Made by a program: the position numbers and the translations under genes. The notes beneath the pieces are model-generated. The model made no database searches, was not told the origin of the DNA, and saw nothing but the letters and a program-made list of their open reading frames with translations. Positions 1 through 8,456 of a stretch of 48,252 bases of DNA are shown piece by piece (position 1 is the first letter of the stretch; each line of letters opens with the position of its first letter). Location: contig NZ_CDBR01000009.1 in NCBI RefSeq assembly GCF_000819685.1, forward strand, positions 1 through 48,252. The letters run 5' to 3'. The stretch comes from Aeromonas allosaccharophila (GTDB lineage: Bacteria; Pseudomonadota; Gammaproteobacteria; Enterobacterales; Aeromonadaceae).

Positions 1-438
1 GGTAGTGGCCGGACGCTTACAGATGTCCGCAACTCGCCTCATCGGGTCATCCAAAAGACGGGGTATGCCGCCACTTGCCCCTTGGTGTGATGCGTCAAAT
101 GCCAATGTGACAAATCCCTGTTCTGCCAGTTTCTGAGCGTACAGACCCGCTGTCTGCTCTTTAACACCACCGCCGGGATGCACACTTATGACGGCAGGAT
201 ACTGACTGGTTTCACTAAAATTCTTTGGCAGATACAGATTTCCTGCCATATCGATATCTTTGTTCTTGAAAGTAACACTTAGCATCTTTACTCTATTTTC
301 ATTGGTGTTACTGCCCGCGCCCTCAGTTGCGAAAGCGAATGTAGGCATTAACAGGGATGCAACTAGTGCAGCACCACCGATTAAAACTTGGCGACGCCCA
401 GTGTTCATAAGTATGCGTTTGAAAAGTTGGTTATCCAT
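1..438 (-). CDS. Alpha/beta hydrolase with Tat signal, N-terminal part only
   Basis: Reading leftwards from an ATG at 438 the frame is open for 146 codons to the window edge, so the protein is cut off by the window and not by a stop. The N-terminus contains a twin-arginine motif (GRRQVLIGG) and a hydrophobic stretch ending in AFA, which predicts export of a folded protein by the Tat pathway. The mature part has the look of the dienelactone hydrolase/YcjY type of alpha/beta hydrolases: a beta strand followed by HPGGGVKEQ (oxyanion-hole region), then GFVTLAFDASHQGASGG. The catalytic Ser and His would lie beyond the window. GAGGATG 8-9 bases before the ATG serves as ribosome binding site. Substrate unknown. 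An alternative internal ATG (MNTGRRQ, 10 codons later) is possible and would put the RR motif nearer the start. Confidence 0.72.
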   Translation of the reverse strand, partial: MDNQLFKRILMNTGRRQVLIGGAALVASLLMPTFAFATEGAGSNTNENRVKMLSVTFKNKDIDMAGNLYLPKNFSETSQYPAVISVHPGGGVKEQTAGLYAQKLAEQGFVTLAFDASHQGASGGIPRLLDDPMRRVADICKRPATT

Positions 439-584
439 TTTGAGCATCCTCTAGGTTAAGTGGTCACTATCTGTCTATTAAACGGGATTGAGTTAGGCTC
501 TCAGAGATCGAGCTTTTTTACCCTTAGTAGCAGCCCGCTGTACTGCTATGTACGGTTCGCATGAAATTCGCATTAAAGGTGTCA

Positions 585-1322
585 CTACATCGCCTGAACC
601 GTGGGTCGTACTAGGATTTCGTTTAACGTCATGCGTGGCGGTCGGCTTATAGCGAACAAAATGACATCGGCGATATCTTGTGCTGGAATCGCCCACTCCA
701 GAGAGTCCTTTGCGGATTTTTTGCTTTCATTATGAGTAATGTGATCAGCTAACTCGGTAGCAATAGCGCCTGGTTCGATAACCATTACTCGAATGTCAGG
801 CTGGAGTTCGACGCGCAGCGATTCCGACCATCCGTTGATCCCCCATTTTGTCGCTGAATAGGCTGCAAAACCGGCGGGCGCGATACGACCAGCGACCGAT
901 GAGATATTGACCAAATCACCGCCTCCGTTAGCGCGTAGCTGGTCAAGAAACACGTTGGTGACTGTCATTGCACCAAGAAGATTCACCTCCACCATTTGAC
1001 GGTGCTCTGCATGCTGCTCCTTGCTAAACGGGGCGGTAAGCATGACACCTGCATTATTGATAAGAATGTCAACTCCACCAAGCTCACGCTGAACACGCTC
1101 AGCCGCTGCAACGATTGAATCTCGATCAGTGACATCGGCCTTAATCGCGATGGCGGCGTCGCCTAGCGAATCGACTAAGGCTTGCAGACGGTCAATACGT
1201 CGAGCCAGCAGCACCACTTGATGACCATCTGCCACTAAGGCACGGGCCGTTGCTTCGCCGATTCCTGATGATGCGCCAGTAATTACGGCTACTCGGCCAG
1301 TCTTTGGTTGGGTATTCATCAT
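585..1322 (-). CDS. Short-chain dehydrogenase/reductase (SDR family)
   Basis: A 245-residue classical SDR, the usual length for the family. Visible motifs: the nucleotide-binding TGASSGIG at residues 15-22, LARR after the second strand (Arg there favours NADPH), NNAGV near residue 90, ISSVAG with the catalytic Ser near 142, and the YSATK catalytic Tyr/Lys near 155-159, followed by EPGAIATEL. It should be a soluble cytoplasmic NAD(P)-dependent oxidoreductase for a small alcohol/ketone; the substrate cannot be read from the sequence. It follows the Old Yellow Enzyme gene on the same strand with a 76-bp gap, so the two flavin/NADPH redox enzymes may be co-transcribed. Two adjacent ATG codons are available; the first is used here. 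Confidence 0.9.
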   Translation of the reverse strand: MMNTQPKTGRVAVITGASSGIGEATARALVADGHQVVLLARRIDRLQALVDSLGDAAIAIKADVTDRDSIVAAAERVQRELGGVDILINNAGVMLTAPFSKEQHAEHRQMVEVNLLGAMTVTNVFLDQLRANGGGDLVNISSVAGRIAPAGFAAYSATKWGINGWSESLRVELQPDIRVMVIEPGAIATELADHITHNESKKSAKDSLEWAIPAQDIADVILFAISRPPRMTLNEILVRPTVQAM

Positions 1323-1398
1323 TACATCTCACTTTTTCGATTTAGTTTTAAACTTCCCTTACTGTCACCAAAGGCAATCATTTTTAGACCGGTGTCGC

Positions 1399-2493
1399 TT
1401 AGCCTGGCCAGTTTTGTAGCCAAAAGGCGTAGGGCGTAGGTAGAACCGCCTCAGCTTGTCCAATTCCCAGGTCTCGGGCCGCTTGAAACGGCCAATGCGG
1501 ATTGGCTAACAGCGTTCGGGCCAAGAACACCACATCGATCTGTTCGTCACGAATAAACGCATCGGCCTCTTTGGCGCTGGTAATCATCCAGCTTGTGCCT
1601 ACCGCCAGTCCGGTTTCGGCGCGAACTCGTTCGGCGTAGGGCACCATGAAATTGGGTCCCCACGGCACCAGCTCGGCAGGTGTCGTTAGCGCAAGGCCGA
1701 CATCAACCAAATCCACTCCTAAGCGCTTGAGCCAGCGCAGCACTTGAAGGGCTTCGCTGAACGAGTGTTCTGTACCGTTATCGAATTCCGTGACACCAAG
1801 CCGTACGGTCAAGGGCAAGTCATCCGGCCAGACGTTGCGAACCGCCGAAACTGTCTCCAGCAAAAAGCGGGCACGGTTTTCCAGCGATCCGCCGTAGTGA
1901 TCGGTGCGATGGTTAGCGTGTTGGGATAGAAAGCTCTGACCCAGAAAGCCGTGAGCAAAGTGCAGCTCTAACCATTCAAAACCTGCTTCGTAGGCACGCA
2001 AGGCGGCGTCAGCAAAATCCTGCTGGGTTCGCTGAATGTCAGTGAGCGTCATCTCTGTGGGTAGGTGCGGTGCTTCAGGCATATAGGAAAGTGCACTAGG
2101 TGCCGCTGGTTGCCACGCTTGTGGGTCGGATTTGTCTAATGGTGCGCCCCCTTCCCAAGGTGGGGTACAAGCGGCCTTGCGTCCGGCATGGCCGAGCTGA
2201 ATACCAGGTACGGCACCGTTGGATTTGATTGACTGTGCAACAGACGCCATGCCTTCAACGTGAGCATGGCTCCACAGACCCGCATCGCCTAGGGTAATGC
2301 GGCCTTCCGGGGAAACGGCAGTAGCCTCAACGACCAGTAAACCCACGCCGCCACGGGCTAGCATAGTGTAATGAGTCTGATGCCAGTCGTTCAAAAAACC
2401 ATCACGGGCCTGGTACTGGCACATCGGCGAGGCTGCGATGCGGTTCCGCATCGTGATGCGCTTGAGACTGAACGGTGAGAAAAGAGACGGCAT
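1399..2493 (-). CDS. NADH:flavin oxidoreductase, Old Yellow Enzyme (YqjM/NamA-like)
   Basis: A 364-residue FMN-dependent ene-reductase. It begins LFSPFSLKRITMRNRI and has SPMCQYQA, the Cys-containing motif of the thermophilic-like OYE class (YqjM). HTYTM-type active-site context appears as DWHQTHYTMLARGG, and the substrate-binding HAAHG-type motif as ELHFAHGFLGQSFLS near 177-190. The segment NHRTDHYGGSLENRARF near 195-210 is diagnostic of the family. It reduces activated C=C bonds of alpha,beta-unsaturated carbonyls or nitro compounds with NADPH. The gene is divergent from the AraC-type regulator at 2649 with a 155-bp gap, so that regulator is the likely controller. Length is normal and no frame damage is visible. 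Confidence 0.93.
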   Translation of the reverse strand: MPSLFSPFSLKRITMRNRIAASPMCQYQARDGFLNDWHQTHYTMLARGGVGLLVVEATAVSPEGRITLGDAGLWSHAHVEGMASVAQSIKSNGAVPGIQLGHAGRKAACTPPWEGGAPLDKSDPQAWQPAAPSALSYMPEAPHLPTEMTLTDIQRTQQDFADAALRAYEAGFEWLELHFAHGFLGQSFLSQHANHRTDHYGGSLENRARFLLETVSAVRNVWPDDLPLTVRLGVTEFDNGTEHSFSEALQVLRWLKRLGVDLVDVGLALTTPAELVPWGPNFMVPYAERVRAETGLAVGTSWMITSAKEADAFIRDEQIDVVFLARTLLANPHWPFQAARDLGIGQAEAVLPTPYAFWLQNWPG

Positions 2494-2648
2494 TGGCTAC
2501 TCCGAGGTTGATTACTTACACCTCATCATAGTCGGGTAACCTTTACTGGAGTTGCCAATTTCAAGCACTTCATTGCCTAAAACGATGAAGCCTCATCATT
2601 AGCAAGAAAGTGACACCTTGGTTAGTGCTATACTTTTAAACACATAGA

Positions 2649-3593
2649 ATGACATGGATGCTTAGCATGCAGCAAAACTACTTGGCCATTACCAATGGAG
2701 CCTCTCCAATAGTCATGTTGGCCAACACTATTGAAACTATTGCCCAAAGTGATGGTGACTACGCCACGGCTATACCAGGGCTTTCACTCCATCGGAGGCG
2801 TACCCCAACGGAGCCTGTGCACTGTATCTATACGCTGGGCTTGGGGGTAGTGGCACAAGGTGGCAAGCAAGTCACACTGGGGGACGCACTGCTCGACTAC
2901 GGTAGAGGAGATTGCATGCTCACGACGATCGACCTGCCTGTGATCTCTCACATTACCCAGGCTAGAATCAAAGAACCTTTCCTGGGCCTTATGTTAACGA
3001 TGGACGCACGAACTATCGTTCAGGTGGCTTCGGAAATGGATTTATCTCCTCTTCAGCGAAACTCTACCTCTCAGCCCATTACTGTGGCAACGCTAGATTA
3101 TTCCATGATAGATGCACTTACACGCTTGGTTAGGCTGACTAGCGAACCGCTGTTAGCTCCCAAACTGGCACCTCTCATCAAAGAGGAAATTATAGTGCGA
3201 TTGCTGGCTGGCCCACTCGGATCGCAGTTAAGAAATTTCCTGATCACGGAATCGCCAAGCCATCAGATCACAAAAGCCATTGCATGGCTAAAGCAACACT
3301 TCGCACAAACACTACAAGTGGAGGAGTTGGCAGCCTACGTACACATGAGCCCATCCACTTTTCGCCAGCATTTTCGAGCCATTACCGGCACTAGTCCGCT
3401 TCAGTTTCAAAAACAACTGCGGCTGCAAGAGGCTCGGCAATTGATGCTCAACCAAAATGTCGATGCAGGAACCGCCAGCGCGTTTGTGGGTTATGAAAGT
3501 CCTTCTCAATTCAATCGGGAGTACCACCGCTTATTCGGCGCGCCCCCCCGAAAAGATGTAAAACAACTGAGACAAGCGGGTGTCATGCGCTAG
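2649..3593 (+). CDS. AraC-family transcriptional regulator with AraC_N domain
   Basis: A 314-residue regulator. The N-terminal half (about residues 30-185; PGLSLHRRRTPTEPVHCIYTLG) resembles the PF06719 type of AraC N-terminal domain. The C-terminal 100 residues hold two helix-turn-helix units: VEELAAYVHMSPSTFRQHF near 221-240 and the second ending in GYESPSQFNREYHRLFGAPP. It is likely to control the divergent Old Yellow Enzyme/SDR pair, as regulators of this subfamily are often found beside such reductases (inference from arrangement). Three in-frame ATGs lie in the first seven codons; the first is used. The gene ends 116 bp before an octanucleotide tandem array. Confidence 0.9.
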   Translation: MTWMLSMQQNYLAITNGASPIVMLANTIETIAQSDGDYATAIPGLSLHRRRTPTEPVHCIYTLGLGVVAQGGKQVTLGDALLDYGRGDCMLTTIDLPVISHITQARIKEPFLGLMLTMDARTIVQVASEMDLSPLQRNSTSQPITVATLDYSMIDALTRLVRLTSEPLLAPKLAPLIKEEIIVRLLAGPLGSQLRNFLITESPSHQITKAIAWLKQHFAQTLQVEELAAYVHMSPSTFRQHFRAITGTSPLQFQKQLRLQEARQLMLNQNVDAGTASAFVGYESPSQFNREYHRLFGAPPRKDVKQLRQAGVMR

Positions 3594-3708
3594 GTTGTGA
3601 CGGTAAAATTTCGACCGAATTTCAACCAGGTATTCCGGTTACCCAATTTTTTGAAAATGCATATTTCTAATTCCATCCTTGGGGATGAATACAGCCAGAT
3701 AATTTTGC

Positions 3709-3820
3709 TTTTCTGCTTTTCTGCTTTTCTGCTTTTCTGCTTTTCTGCTTTTCTGCTTTTCTGCTTTTCTGCTTTTCTGCTTTTCTGCTTTTCTGCTTTT
3801 CTGCTTTTCTGCTTTTCTGC
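3709..3820 (+). repeat. Perfect tandem array, 14 copies of an 8-bp unit
   Basis: Fourteen identical, contiguous copies of TTTTCTGC (112 bp), with a five-base partial unit after them. On the other strand the unit is GCAGAAAA, which contains no T. Both strands stay open through the array because 24 bp encode a repeating octapeptide; I regard these as artefacts of the repeat rather than genes. The array lies about 120 bp beyond the conserved module of DUF2384 element A, on its 3' side. A perfect short-unit array of this length should vary in copy number by slippage. Confidence 0.98.
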
Positions 3821-3940
3821 TTTTCAAAAAGTGTCGTTGACTTAACGGTCTTCTCAAAGAATATTAATTATGTTCATCAAGAGATGATTTAATTTCTATG
3901 TTATGCAATTGTTTTTTAATTTTAAAGCAAAGACAATGTG

Positions 3941-4146
3941 GGATAGTAGAACTGGTTTCTCTTCGCTGCGTAGCAGCGGAATGTTGAAACGCTGAAATTT
4001 AATTCAAGTTCTCATAATTAGTAAATGGACAGTTTTCCGAATTTTTCAAGTGGGGGTATGTGAAAAAATTTTAAAAATCATTCTGTTTAGTGGAAATTTA
4101 ACCAATTGAGCTGATTTTATCCTCACAGCCCCCCCCGACTTATTGA
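3941..4146 (-). repeat. Conserved 3' module of dispersed element, copy A
   Basis: This module directly follows the stop codon of the copy-A DUF2384 gene (sense is the minus strand). It contains the near-invariant core at 4011-4055 (GTAAATGGACAGTTTTCCGA plus flanks), which recurs at 10777-10824, 14802-14846 and 46881-46926. It also contains the hairpin CTTCGCTGCGTAGCAGCGG at 3961-3979. A run of eight G residues on the sense strand follows the coding end. The similarity to copies B and D continues from the coding sequence through the whole module without a break. Confidence 0.93.
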
Positions 4147-4590
4147 TTATTGGAAAACCCCATGCTCAACCCGTCCCACAAGATCGATAACAGCCTGAAC
4201 ACCCATCGATGTAGTCAATAGATCGGCAGGTGCTATGCCACCAAGGCCCCTGGCTGGACGGTGTAACCATGACAATGCCCTGAGGGCATCGTTTTCCTGA
4301 AGGGACAGAGTGGCATCGAGGGCGAGCACTACTCCATACACCCTGGCACCTTGTGATATTGATAGCGCGGTATCTGCTCTGAGCCTGCGAGTCACAGTGC
4401 TCCGGCTAATACCAGCTAGCTTACATATCACACCAACATCAGTTTCAACCAGCGCAGCTAGCTTATGGATGATGTCCGCCGGAACCCCTGCCACAATCCA
4501 CAGGTGAGCACTCAGTGCTTCACGAGGAACACCCAAGGGGTCAAGGAGTGTAGCTCTAAGGTTCGGATTATGGACTGCATCGAATGTCAT
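4147..4590 (-). CDS. Orphan MbcA/ParS/Xre (DUF2384)-type antitoxin-like protein, copy A
   Basis: A 147-residue protein starting at MTFDAVHN, chosen because GAGGAATGTAAC precedes that ATG; the longer frame to 4644 lacks a site. Residues about 50-75 (VICKLAGISRSTVTRRL) form a helix-turn-helix of the Xre type. The C-terminal 60 residues match the Antitox_Xre/MbcA/ParS domain: LSISQGARVYGVVLALDA, then ALSWLHRPARGLGG, and a terminus DLVGRVEHGVF that resembles the NLLGRIEHGVF-type ends of this family. Family members normally neutralise RES-domain NAD-degrading toxins. No RES gene or any other toxin candidate lies beside it. It is clearly homologous to the genes at 10237 and 47008 but is the most divergent of the three, especially at its N-terminus. 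Confidence 0.85.
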   Translation of the reverse strand: MTFDAVHNPNLRATLLDPLGVPREALSAHLWIVAGVPADIIHKLAALVETDVGVICKLAGISRSTVTRRLRADTALSISQGARVYGVVLALDATLSLQENDALRALSWLHRPARGLGGIAPADLLTTSMGVQAVIDLVGRVEHGVFQ

Positions 4591-4731
4591 GTTACATTCC
4601 TCTGTCTGCATGTGCTCTTTATCATGCCCTATCTCACCCCACACTGTCGTGCCCAGTGCTCAACAAAGTTTTCACATGTTGCAGGGCCGACTCATGGTTT
4701 CCAACCACCTAAATAACTGATCCCAATAGTG

Positions 4732-4883
4732 CTACACCTTCGCTGTGCCATAGCCATTCCCCGGGAAAGGAGACACGGTATCCATGAAGTGTTTCACTCG
4801 GGCCAGCAGGCTGGCCATTCCGCTACATTGATGATTGCGCGTGATGGTTTCATGTAACTTGTGCCACAGCCGTTCTATGTGAT
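4732..4883 (-). pseudogene. IS630-family transposase C-terminal remnant
   Basis: About 50 codons on the minus strand read HIERLWHKLHETITRN and onward to a stop at 4732. The N-x-IERLW-KLH pattern with the final catalytic Glu is characteristic of the C-terminal DDE region of IS630-family transposases. The frame is cut at 4884, exactly where the terminal repeat of the IS3-family element begins, and the rest of the transposase is not found on the other side of that element. It is a dead fragment. Confidence 0.6.
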
Positions 4884-4946
4884 TGAATCGCCCCCAGTTC
4901 CCTAGACACCTCACAGCCTTAAAATGAGGCAACTATTGGAGGTGTT

Positions 4947-5197
4947 ATGACACGTCAGCGTTATCCAGAAACATTCAAAATCGAAGCCGTTAAACAAATC
5001 ACCGAGCGCGGACGGCCGGTGGCTGACGTTGCACGAGCCCTTGGGGTATCCAGCCACAGTCTGTATGCCTGGCTCAGGCAGTACGGCAAGCCTGCTGACC
5101 AGCAGCTCGAAGAGTCTGCCTTGCAGGCCGAGATACGCCGCCTGAAAGCCGAACTGCGCCAGGTCACCGAGGAGCGCAATATCCTAAAGGAGGCCGC
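4947..5197 (+). pseudogene. IS3-family orfA, 5' portion, disrupted
   Basis: The first 83 codons of orfA: MTRQRYPETFKIEAVKQ and the HTH VADVARALGVSSHSLYAWLR, followed by the heptad region LQAEIRRLKAELRQVTEERN. This DNA-binding protein normally joins OrfB by programmed frameshift. The IS30-family element enters at codon EAA. Bridging the insertion restores EAAYFASESRKGTRS and a stop at 6461-6463, which proves the original reading frame. A good Shine-Dalgarno (GGAGGTGTT) precedes the ATG. Confidence 0.9.
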
Positions 5198-6418
5198 TGT
5201 AGATTCAATTGATCAATGCAACAACCATGTGAAAGCATGCCGTTGCGGAGGATTGTTGAATGAAACGAACATTTACAGCAAAGGAAAAAGCGTTTGTTTT
5301 TGATCTGTGGAAGCGCGGAACCGGCTTCAGTGAGATAGCGAGAATCCTGGATTCGAAGCCCGGCACCATTTTCACCATGTTGAGGGATACGGGAGGCATA
5401 AAACCGAGCGAACGCCGTCGAGCAGTGGCTCACCTGACGTTATCTGAGCGTGAGGAGATTCGAGCCGGTCTATCGGCAAAAATGAGTATTCGTGCTATAG
5501 CACGCTCGCTTAACCGCTCTCCGTCAACAATATCTCGGGAAATTCAACGCAACCGTGGCAGGCGCTATTACAAAGCTGTTGATGCCAATAATCGCGCTAA
5601 CAGCATGGCCAAAAGACCCAAGGCATGCCTTCTGGAACGGAACCCGCGACTGCGCAAACTGGTGCTGGAAAAACTCGAGTTGAAATGGTCTCCAGAGCAG
5701 ATATCGGGGTGGGTCAGAAGAACGATGCCCCGCCAAAAAGCGATGCAGATCTCTGCCGAAACAATCTATAAAACGCTGTATTTTCGCAGTCGGAGTGCGC
5801 TGCACCACCTGCTTGTCAAACATCTGCGTCGCTCCCACAGCCTGCGCCATGGAAAACGCCACACCCGCAAGGGAGAGAGAGGCACCATCAATATCGTGAA
5901 CGGCATTTCAATCCATGAGCGCTCCAGGCACATCGATAACCGACGCTCTTTCGGTCACTGGGAAGGGGATTTGGTTTCCGGTACCAAGAACTCTCACATA
6001 GCCACACTTGTAGATAGAAAATCGCGCTATACCCTTATTCTCAAGCTAAGTGGAAAAGATGCAGGGTCTGTGAATCAAGCACTTACAGATAAATTCCAAG
6101 AACTTCCACCAACGCTAAGACAGTCACTGACGTGGGATCGTGGTATGGAACTGGCCAAACATTTGGAGCTTACAGCCAGCACAGGAGTTCAGGTTTACTT
6201 CTGCGACCCTCAGAGCCCCTGGCAACGGGGCACGAATGAGAATACCAATGGCCTGATCCGACAGTACTTCCCCAAAAAGACATGTCTTGCCCAGTATACC
6301 CAGCAGGAACTGGATCAGGTTGCAGCCCAACTAAACAGCAGGCCGAGGAAAACCCTGAAATTTAAAACGCCAATAGAGATCCTTGAGAAGGGTGTTGCGT
6401 TGACAAGTTGAATCTACA
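5198..6418 (+). mobile_element. Intact IS30-family insertion sequence
   Basis: A 1221-bp element bounded by inverted repeats of about 27 bp. The left end begins TGTAGATTCAATTGATCAAT, and the right end read inward begins TGTAGATTCAACTTGTCAAC; both continue GCAACA. The 5-bp direct repeat GCCGC flanks it at 5193-5197 and 6419-6423 and matches the single copy expected in the uninterrupted IS3 orfA. The only gene is the IS30-type transposase. The clean ends and duplication indicate a recent insertion by transposition. Confidence 0.95.
5260..6411 (+). CDS. IS30-family transposase
   Basis: A 383-residue DDE transposase that fills the IS30-family element. The N-terminus carries HTH regions (KEKAFVFDLWKRGTGFSEIA, then LTLSEREEIRAGLSAKMSIR and RAIARSLNRSPSTISREI, the IS30 HTH signature). 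The integrase core includes HWEGDLVSG with the first catalytic Asp, ATLVDRKSRYTLI, LTWDRGMELA with the second Asp, and the motif YFCDPQSPWQRGTNENTNGLIRQYFPK containing the catalytic Glu. All catalytic residues appear present and the frame is complete, so the enzyme is probably active. It starts at an ATG after GAGGATTGTTGA and ends 7 bp before the element's right terminus. Confidence 0.96.
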   Translation: MKRTFTAKEKAFVFDLWKRGTGFSEIARILDSKPGTIFTMLRDTGGIKPSERRRAVAHLTLSEREEIRAGLSAKMSIRAIARSLNRSPSTISREIQRNRGRRYYKAVDANNRANSMAKRPKACLLERNPRLRKLVLEKLELKWSPEQISGWVRRTMPRQKAMQISAETIYKTLYFRSRSALHHLLVKHLRRSHSLRHGKRHTRKGERGTINIVNGISIHERSRHIDNRRSFGHWEGDLVSGTKNSHIATLVDRKSRYTLILKLSGKDAGSVNQALTDKFQELPPTLRQSLTWDRGMELAKHLELTASTGVQVYFCDPQSPWQRGTNENTNGLIRQYFPKKTCLAQYTQQELDQVAAQLNSRPRKTLKFKTPIEILEKGVALTS

Positions 6419-6450
6419 GCCGCGTACTTTGCCAGCGAGTCAAGGAAAGG

Positions 6451-7308
6451 TACGCGTTCATAACCTCCCGACTCGACCGGTACAGTGTCGTTACCCTGTG
6501 CCAGACCCTGGGGGTTCACCGAAGTGGCTTCTACGCGTGGCTGAAACAGCCCACATCGCCACGCCATCAGGAGGACGAACGACTGACCGGATTGGTCAAG
6601 CAATCCTGGCTGGAAAGTGGTGCTGTCTACGGTTATCGCAAAATCCATCGCGACCTTCGTGACGCAGGGGAAGCCTGCGGCAAGCACCGTGTGGCCAAAT
6701 TAATGAGGCGAGAAGGGCTGCGTTCGCAAACGGGCTATCAACGCCGCAAGGGGCATTATGGAGGCAAGAGCCCGCAGGCTGCCCCAAACACGCTGGCACG
6801 TCAGTTTAAGGTGCCAGCCCCCAACATCTCCTGGGTGACTGACATTACCTACATTCGCACTCAAGAAGGGTGGCTGTACTTGGCGGTGGTGCTCGACCTG
6901 TTCTCTCGCCAGATCGTCGGCTGGGCGATGAAGTCACGCATGACGGCAGACTTGGCGGTTGATGCGTTATTGATGGCCGTCTGGCGGCGCAAGCCCAAGC
7001 AGCCGGTACTGGTGCATTCGGATCAGGGCAGCCAGTTTACTGGTGGTGAATGGCAGGACTTTCTGAAGGCCCACAACCTGAGTTGCAGCATGAGCCGACG
7101 GGGTAACTGTCACGACAACGCGGTCGCCGAGAGCTTCTTTCAGTTGCTCAAACGGGAGCGGATCAAGCGCAGGATTTACGCGACAAGAGATGAGGCCCGC
7201 AGCGATGTGTTTGATTATATCGAGATGTTTTACAACCCAATCAGGCGCCATGGTTCCAATGATGGGCTATCGCCGGTAGAGTTTGAAAGGCAGTTTATTT
7301 TTCAGTAA
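6451..7308 (+). pseudogene. IS3-family orfB (DDE transposase), separated from orfA
   Basis: The reading frame gives the normal OrfB: YAFITSRLDRYSVVTLCQTL and RSGFYAWLKQ (HTH_21 region), YGYRKIHRDLRDAGEACGKH, then the rve core with WVTDITYIRT (first Asp), VHSDQGSQFTG (second Asp) and NCHDNAVAESFFQLLKRE (Glu). It ends in YNPIRRHGSNDGLSPVEFE. The domain is intact, but normal expression depends on a -1 frameshift from orfA near AGGAAAGG at 6443-6450. That route is broken by the IS30 insertion upstream. A TTG at 6592 could give a shortened product only. Confidence 0.88.
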
Positions 7309-7338
7309 TAAAGTGTCTAGAAAACCAGGGGCGATTCA

Positions 7339-7582
7339 GTTGAGCAGGGTCGATTCAAGCCGCACCAGCCCTTCCCGGTTGGCCAACTGGCAACAGACAA
7401 CAGGCCTCGACCCGTGATGGCGGATACTCACGGCTCAGGCTCAGCAGCCCTAGGCAGAGCCTGTATGCCTGCTCGGCATGGGCTTTCTATGGCAGCCGTT
7501 CACTGACCCAGCACAGGGTGCCCAGTCCGATCTCTGCGGCCCACAGCTTGAGACGCCCGTGCGTCCAGCGTTGCCTGCATGC
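7339..7582 (-). pseudogene. IS21-family istA remnant (C-terminal region)
   Basis: Minus-strand translation gives CRQRWTHGRLKLWAAEIG, then after an in-frame stop HAEQAYRLCLGLLSLSREYP and PSRVEA, and in the next frame QLANREGLVRLES. The pattern RLKLWAAEIG followed by HPEQAYRxCLGLL and RLEAAC is typical of the C-terminal part of IstA. At least one stop (near 7490) and one frameshift destroy the gene. The fragment abuts the right end of the IS3-family element and ends before the DeoR gene promoter region. Confidence 0.7.
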
Positions 7583-7688
7583 TGTGACATTCCGGCAACA
7601 GGACCAGATTATACACCAGAGATAAGTGCCACTTGTTTGATTGCTTGCAATCGCTTACCATCACTTAAGAACGCTTTTTGGATATCCA

Positions 7689-8456
7689 ATGACCCAGTAC
7701 GAACGGCTGCTAGAACTCAGCGAGATCATTATCCGTCAGGGCAAGGTGACGCTGGAGTTTATCTGCCAGCGTTATGGTATTTCCTACGATTCTGCACGTC
7801 GTGACCTGGTGCTATTGACGCAACAGGCCGGCATCTTGCGTATTCGAGGCGGGGCGCTATATCAGCCGGAAAAACCGGCAGGGCGCTCCTATGACGAGCG
7901 AGCGCAACCCAGTGCATTGAAAAGTCGCCTGGCACAGGCGGCGTTGGGGCTGATCCAGCCGCACGATGTGATCATGCTGGACACTGGCAGCATCCTGGCC
8001 GGGTTGGCGCGCACCATTAAGGTGGATGCCACCCTAATCACTAATTCAGTCGACATCCTGATCGACGCCAGCTATCGCCCGCATCTGCGCAGCATCATGC
8101 TAGGGGGCGAATTCAATACCTTCAATCGCGCCATCTATACTGCCGAATCTATCCGTCAGTTGCAGGGCTATGAGGCGGACAAGGCCTTTATCGGCGTACC
8201 GGCCTTCTCCGCCGACGGGGTGAGTTGTGAGCAAGAGATGGAGGCCATGTTCAAACGAACGCTGGCACAGCGGGCGGCCTACACAGTCTGTATGGGCGAG
8301 CAGGCCAAGTTCGGACAGCGTCTGCTCTATACCGCCTGTCTGTGGGAGACCATCGACTGTGTGATCACCGATCTGCCGCCGCCGGCAGCGATGCGGCAGA
8401 TTTTGGAAGCGCATGATGTACACGTATTAATCGTGGAAGAAGGAGAAACACTGTGA
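7689..8456 (+). CDS. DeoR-family transcriptional regulator
   Basis: A 255-residue regulator. The N-terminal DeoR HTH spans residues 1-58 (ERLLELSEIIIRQGKVTLEF, then RYGISYDSARRDLVLL and IRGGA). The C-terminal DeoRC sugar-phosphate sensor domain contains MLDTGSILAGLAR, TNSVDIL, LGGEFN and AFIGVPAFSADGVS. ATG 7689 (MTQYERL) is preferred over the upstream frame because it gives the standard family N-terminus. The stop overlaps the start of the following dehydrogenase by 4 bp (GTGA), so the two form an operon. The regulator probably controls its own operon in response to a phosphorylated sugar or polyol; the ligand is unknown. Confidence 0.93.
   Translation: MTQYERLLELSEIIIRQGKVTLEFICQRYGISYDSARRDLVLLTQQAGILRIRGGALYQPEKPAGRSYDERAQPSALKSRLAQAALGLIQPHDVIMLDTGSILAGLARTIKVDATLITNSVDILIDASYRPHLRSIMLGGEFNTFNRAIYTAESIRQLQGYEADKAFIGVPAFSADGVSCEQEMEAMFKRTLAQRAAYTVCMGEQAKFGQRLLYTACLWETIDCVITDLPPPAAMRQILEAHDVHVLIVEEGETL

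Larger units (their letters stand above)
4884..7338 (+). mobile_element. IS3-family insertion sequence, interrupted by an IS30-family element
   Basis: The ends are imperfect inverted repeats: left TGAATCGCCCCCAGTTCCCT, and right (reverse complement of the end at 7338) TGAATCGCCCCTGGTTTTCT, both continuing into CTAGACAC. Inside are orfA (HTH, leucine-zipper-like region) and orfB (DDE integrase) of a typical IS3 element in -1 frame relation. The IS30-family insertion at 5198-6418 separates them, so the frameshifted OrfAB transposase cannot be made. No convincing target duplication flanks the element: the left neighbour is an IS630 fragment and the right neighbour an IS21 fragment. This suggests deletion or recombination after insertion. 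Confidence 0.88.

Noticed and set aside
3709..3820. CRISPR array
   Set aside because: The units are 8 bp with no spacers and no cas genes are nearby; it is a simple tandem repeat.
3597..3857. Overlapping open frames on both strands through the TTTTCTGC array
   Set aside because: The frames are open only because a 24-bp triple unit encodes a repeating octapeptide; there is no ribosome binding site or domain.
3941..4146. Integron attC site following a gene cassette
   Set aside because: The gene-plus-module layout recalls cassettes, but there is no GTTRRRY/RYYYAAC pair at the module ends, the copies are dispersed in both orientations, and no integrase is visible.
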